DNA of 8,738 bases from CAZOZK01 sp964584245 (GTDB lineage Bacteria; Patescibacteriota; Microgenomatia; UBA1400; PJMF01), in the NCBI GenBank assembly GCA_964584245.1, contig CAZOZK010000043.1:1-8738 (forward strand), read 5' to 3'. Both the position numbers and the translations under genes were made by a program. The first letter of the stretch is position 1. Each line of letters opens with the position of its first letter. A model generated the notes under the pieces. It had not been told where the DNA came from, ran no database searches, and worked only from the letters and a program-made list of their open reading frames with translations. Positions 6,502-8,738 of this stretch are shown here, in pieces.

Positions 6502-8087
6502 AACAATCTATGCCAACAGAAAAAATAGGAAATAAAATCCTTTCGATGCGCCAGTTCTTTGCGCTGATACTGTTGGGCATTATCCTTACTCTTAGCTTAA
6601 TTGTTCGAACCCACAAACTCACCACACCACTTGCTGACTGGCATAGCTGGAGACAGGTTGACACCGCGTCTGTCACACGCGAGTTCCTTCGCTATAACGA
6701 GATTGGGTATGACAAACCATTTTTTAGCACAATCATGACACCAAGATTTCATGATCTTTCTGACATCCCCAGTGGAAAAAACAATCTTGAGGGATATCGC
6801 ATGGTCGAGTTCCCTTTGGTTAATTATGGAGTAGCAGCATTACTCACCTGGATGCCAAATCTAGAACTGGTACCAACCTACAGATTAGTAAATGCAGTGT
6901 TCGCTGTTGCCACAATTTTCGTTGTCTACTTGATTGTGTTGTTGGTAAGTAAACAGCAACGGTTAGCTCTTCTTTCTGCAGCTGTTATGGGGTTCATGCC
7001 GTACTCAATTTTTTATAGTCGAACCATTTTGCCAGAAGTAAGTATGAACTTTTTTAGTTACTTCTCTGTCTTATCTTTTATTCTTTGGATTCATAGTTAT
7101 AGAACCACAAAATCTCACCTGCACTGGCAAACAGTCGGACTGTATGTATTAACCTGGTTATCACTCAGCATTAGTTTTTTGATTAAACCAGTTGCTGTAT
7201 TTATGGCACCGGTCTACGTCGTATTAATTATTTCCGAATTTGGAGTATTGGGCTGGATCAAACAATGGCCATTGTATCTTTTGGGCACCTCAATTTTACC
7301 GCTACTAGGCTGGAGAACACATATTGAGCAATTCCCATCAGGCATTCCTGCTAATGCTTGGTTGTTCAACGGCAACGGCATTCGCTTAAAACCAGCTTGG
7401 TGGAGATGGTTGTTTAGTGAGCGCATTGCCTTCCAAATGCTCGGCCAATGGGCGAGTGGATTTCTCATCTTAGGAGTTATGGCAAAGCATTTGAATCAAG
7501 CAGGACGAAAGTTATCTTTGTTTTACTGGTTTAGTATTGCCCTAACCATTGGCTGGTTTTCATACTTAGTCATTTTTGCGACAGGAAATGTCCAACACGA
7601 TTACTACCAAATTCCACTCATTCCTGTGCTCAGTATTTTGGTAGCTAGTGGCGCAATCTGGCTCTATGACATGCTCAAAACTAATTATCCCAAAATTGTG
7701 GTGGCATCATTCATCACCTTTTTCTTTGGATTATCCGGATTTATTGGCTGGTACCACATTCGCGGCTACTATCAAATTAATAACCCTGCAATTGTCGAAG
7801 CCGGTGCGGCTGTAGATAGATTGACCCCACAAAAGGCCTTAGTCATTGCTCCATACATGGGTGACACGGCCTTCCTGTTTCAAACCAATCGACGTGGCTG
7901 GCCAATAGGATTTTCTATTGATGAAAAAATTCGTTTTGGAGCAACCCACTACGTCACAACCAGTTATGATGATGAAGCCCGCGAACTTGAAGCAAAGTAT
8001 GCTACACTCGAAAAGACACCAAATTATTTGTTGCTTGATTTAACCCAACAAGTTGTAGCAACTCAATCAGCACAACTGACCAATTGA
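6498..8087 (+). CDS. GT-C fold membrane glycosyltransferase (GT39/ArnT-like)
   Basis: This 529-residue polytopic protein resembles the PMT/ArnT-like family, which transfers a sugar from a polyprenyl-phosphate donor to an acceptor on the outer side of the membrane. After the first span (about 20-37) comes a large outer loop (38-105) with ADWHSWRQVDTASVTREFL; Asp47 or Asp55 is the likely catalytic acid. YRMVEFPLVNYG (100-111) matches the second acidic patch. Further spans lie near 132-150, 155-172, 183-200, 211-228, 232-250, 257-270, 340-360, 372-390 and 399-418. GNVQHDYYQIPLIP (363-376) matches the His-x-Tyr-Tyr...Pro block of these enzymes. A soluble C-terminal domain of about 110 residues follows. 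It starts at ATG 6498, overlapping the previous stop by 4 bases (ATGA), so translation is probably coupled. The TGA stop is followed after one codon, in the same frame, by the start of the next gene. Confidence 0.87.
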   Translation: MKQSMPTEKIGNKILSMRQFFALILLGIILTLSLIVRTHKLTTPLADWHSWRQVDTASVTREFLRYNEIGYDKPFFSTIMTPRFHDLSDIPSGKNNLEGYRMVEFPLVNYGVAALLTWMPNLELVPTYRLVNAVFAVATIFVVYLIVLLVSKQQRLALLSAAVMGFMPYSIFYSRTILPEVSMNFFSYFSVLSFILWIHSYRTTKSHLHWQTVGLYVLTWLSLSISFLIKPVAVFMAPVYVVLIISEFGVLGWIKQWPLYLLGTSILPLLGWRTHIEQFPSGIPANAWLFNGNGIRLKPAWWRWLFSERIAFQMLGQWASGFLILGVMAKHLNQAGRKLSLFYWFSIALTIGWFSYLVIFATGNVQHDYYQIPLIPVLSILVASGAIWLYDMLKTNYPKIVVASFITFFFGLSGFIGWYHIRGYYQINNPAIVEAGAAVDRLTPQKALVIAPYMGDTAFLFQTNRRGWPIGFSIDEKIRFGATHYVTTSYDDEARELEAKYATLEKTPNYLLLDLTQQVVATQSAQLTN

Positions 8088-8090
8088 TGT

Positions 8091-8738
8091 ATGAAAATTT
8101 TAATGCTCACGCCGTATCTTCCGTATCCACTGTTATCTGGTGGCCAAATTCGTACCTACAACTTGCTCAAAAAACTTGCTCACCATCACGAGGTGACCTT
8201 ATTTGCACTTATTAAAGATGATGAAGAGCGTGCCTACATTCCTGAACTAGAAAAATACTGTACCAAGGTCAGAGTTTTTAAATGATCAAAAACACCATTC
8301 ACCCTTCGTAATATTTTAAAGACGGCCTTTTCGTCATATCCATTTTTGGTCATGAGAAATCATGTGCCAGAAACTGTTAGAGCAGTGAAAGCCATTTTGC
8401 AAAAAGAGCAGTTTGACCTTATTCACGCTGAAACTTTTTACATGATGCCGCATATTCCTGATACAGATGTTCCTACTATTTTGGCCGAACAAACTATCGA
8501 GTATTTAGGTTACGAAAGTTACGCACGCAATACCAAATGGTTCTTTTTAAAGCCGTTATTATTTTTTGATATCGCTAAAATTAAAAAATGGGAAACCTAT
8601 TTTTGGAAAAGTTGTACCAAACTGGTGGTCATGAGTGAAGACGATAAATCATACATAACTCCATTCATTCCTAATCCAGAAAAAATTGAGGTAGTTTCAA
8701 ATGGAGTAGATGCCCAATGGTTTGCACAAAAAAGAAAA
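8091..8738 (+). pseudogene. Glycosyltransferase family 4, N-terminal part, interrupted by in-frame TGA and cut by window end
   Basis: The product is the acceptor-binding N-terminal domain of a GT-B family 4 glycosyltransferase. It opens with MKILMLTPYLPYPLLSGGQ, the usual first strand plus Gly-rich loop, then RTYNLLKKLAHHHEVTLFAL. After codon 64 (...KVRVFK) a TGA occurs at 8283-8285. The same frame then continues without another stop for 151 codons to the window edge. It keeps family features: FDLIHAETFYM (His of the first domain), ILAEQTIEYLGY, WETYFWKSCTKLVVMSEDD, and IEVVSNGVDAQWF at the hinge before the C-terminal domain. So this is a point nonsense change, not a frameshift. CGA to TGA (Arg) is the simplest origin, since a basic residue fits between Lys64 and Ser66. 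A sequencing error, a real pseudogene, or readthrough are all possible. ATG 8352 could restart translation in frame. It follows the GT-C gene by 3 bases. Confidence 0.8.

Noticed and set aside
6498..8738. Genetic code with UGA as glycine (code 25)
   Set aside because: All long genes here lack internal TGA, glycines are covered by GGN codons, and ruvC, ruvB, the Wzy-like and the GT-C genes end with TGA at family-typical lengths. A single internal TGA is not enough.

Overview
The window is a gene-dense stretch with about nine genes, all on the + strand. Gaps are 2 to 59 bases or small overlaps, and no gene-free stretch exceeds 60 bases. It joins a complete Holliday-junction set (ruvC-ruvA-ruvB) to a membrane and cell-surface glycan locus. 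The compact layout, moderate-to-low GC, near absence of Shine-Dalgarno sequences and short divergent protein versions fit a Candidate Phyla Radiation (Patescibacteria, perhaps Microgenomates-like) bacterium. That placement is inference; no rRNA or ribosomal marker is present.

Layout. Positions 1-421 hold the C-terminal end of a family-4 (GT-B) glycosyltransferase whose start lies outside the window. Positions 438-803 encode an unrecognised 121-residue protein with AT-rich codon use; a perfect 16-bp inverted repeat spans its start codon and its 3' part. Positions 829-2953 carry ruvC, ruvA and ruvB in order. From 3013 to the end comes a hexapeptide-repeat acyltransferase, a GT2 rhamnosyltransferase-like enzyme, a Wzy/WaaL-type O-antigen polymerase/ligase-like membrane protein, a GT-C (GT39/ArnT-like) membrane glycosyltransferase, and the N-terminal part of a second GT4 glycosyltransferase. 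That last reading frame is interrupted by an in-frame TGA at codon 65.

How the genes work together. RuvA, RuvB and RuvC form the branch-migration and resolution machine of homologous recombination. The glycan genes look like part of a pathway in which cytoplasmic GT2/GT4 enzymes build a lipid-linked oligosaccharide, an acyltransferase decorates it, and polytopic enzymes (GT-C, Wzy/WaaL-like) add sugars and polymerise or ligate the chain on the outer face of the membrane. No substrate can be fixed from sequence.

Most interesting points. (1) The acyltransferase gene has a very sharp internal codon-usage break at codon 76/77: 1 of 76 codons ends in C before it and 31 of the next 60 after it, and arginine codons switch from all AGR to all CGN. 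(2) A perfect 11-bp inverted repeat with a 3-nt loop lies exactly on that break. (3) A 16-bp inverted repeat brackets the foreign-looking 121-residue gene and includes its start codon. (4) The terminal GT4 gene has a lone in-frame TGA; the rest of the window argues against a reassigned genetic code. I do not see a clearly new multi-gene system.
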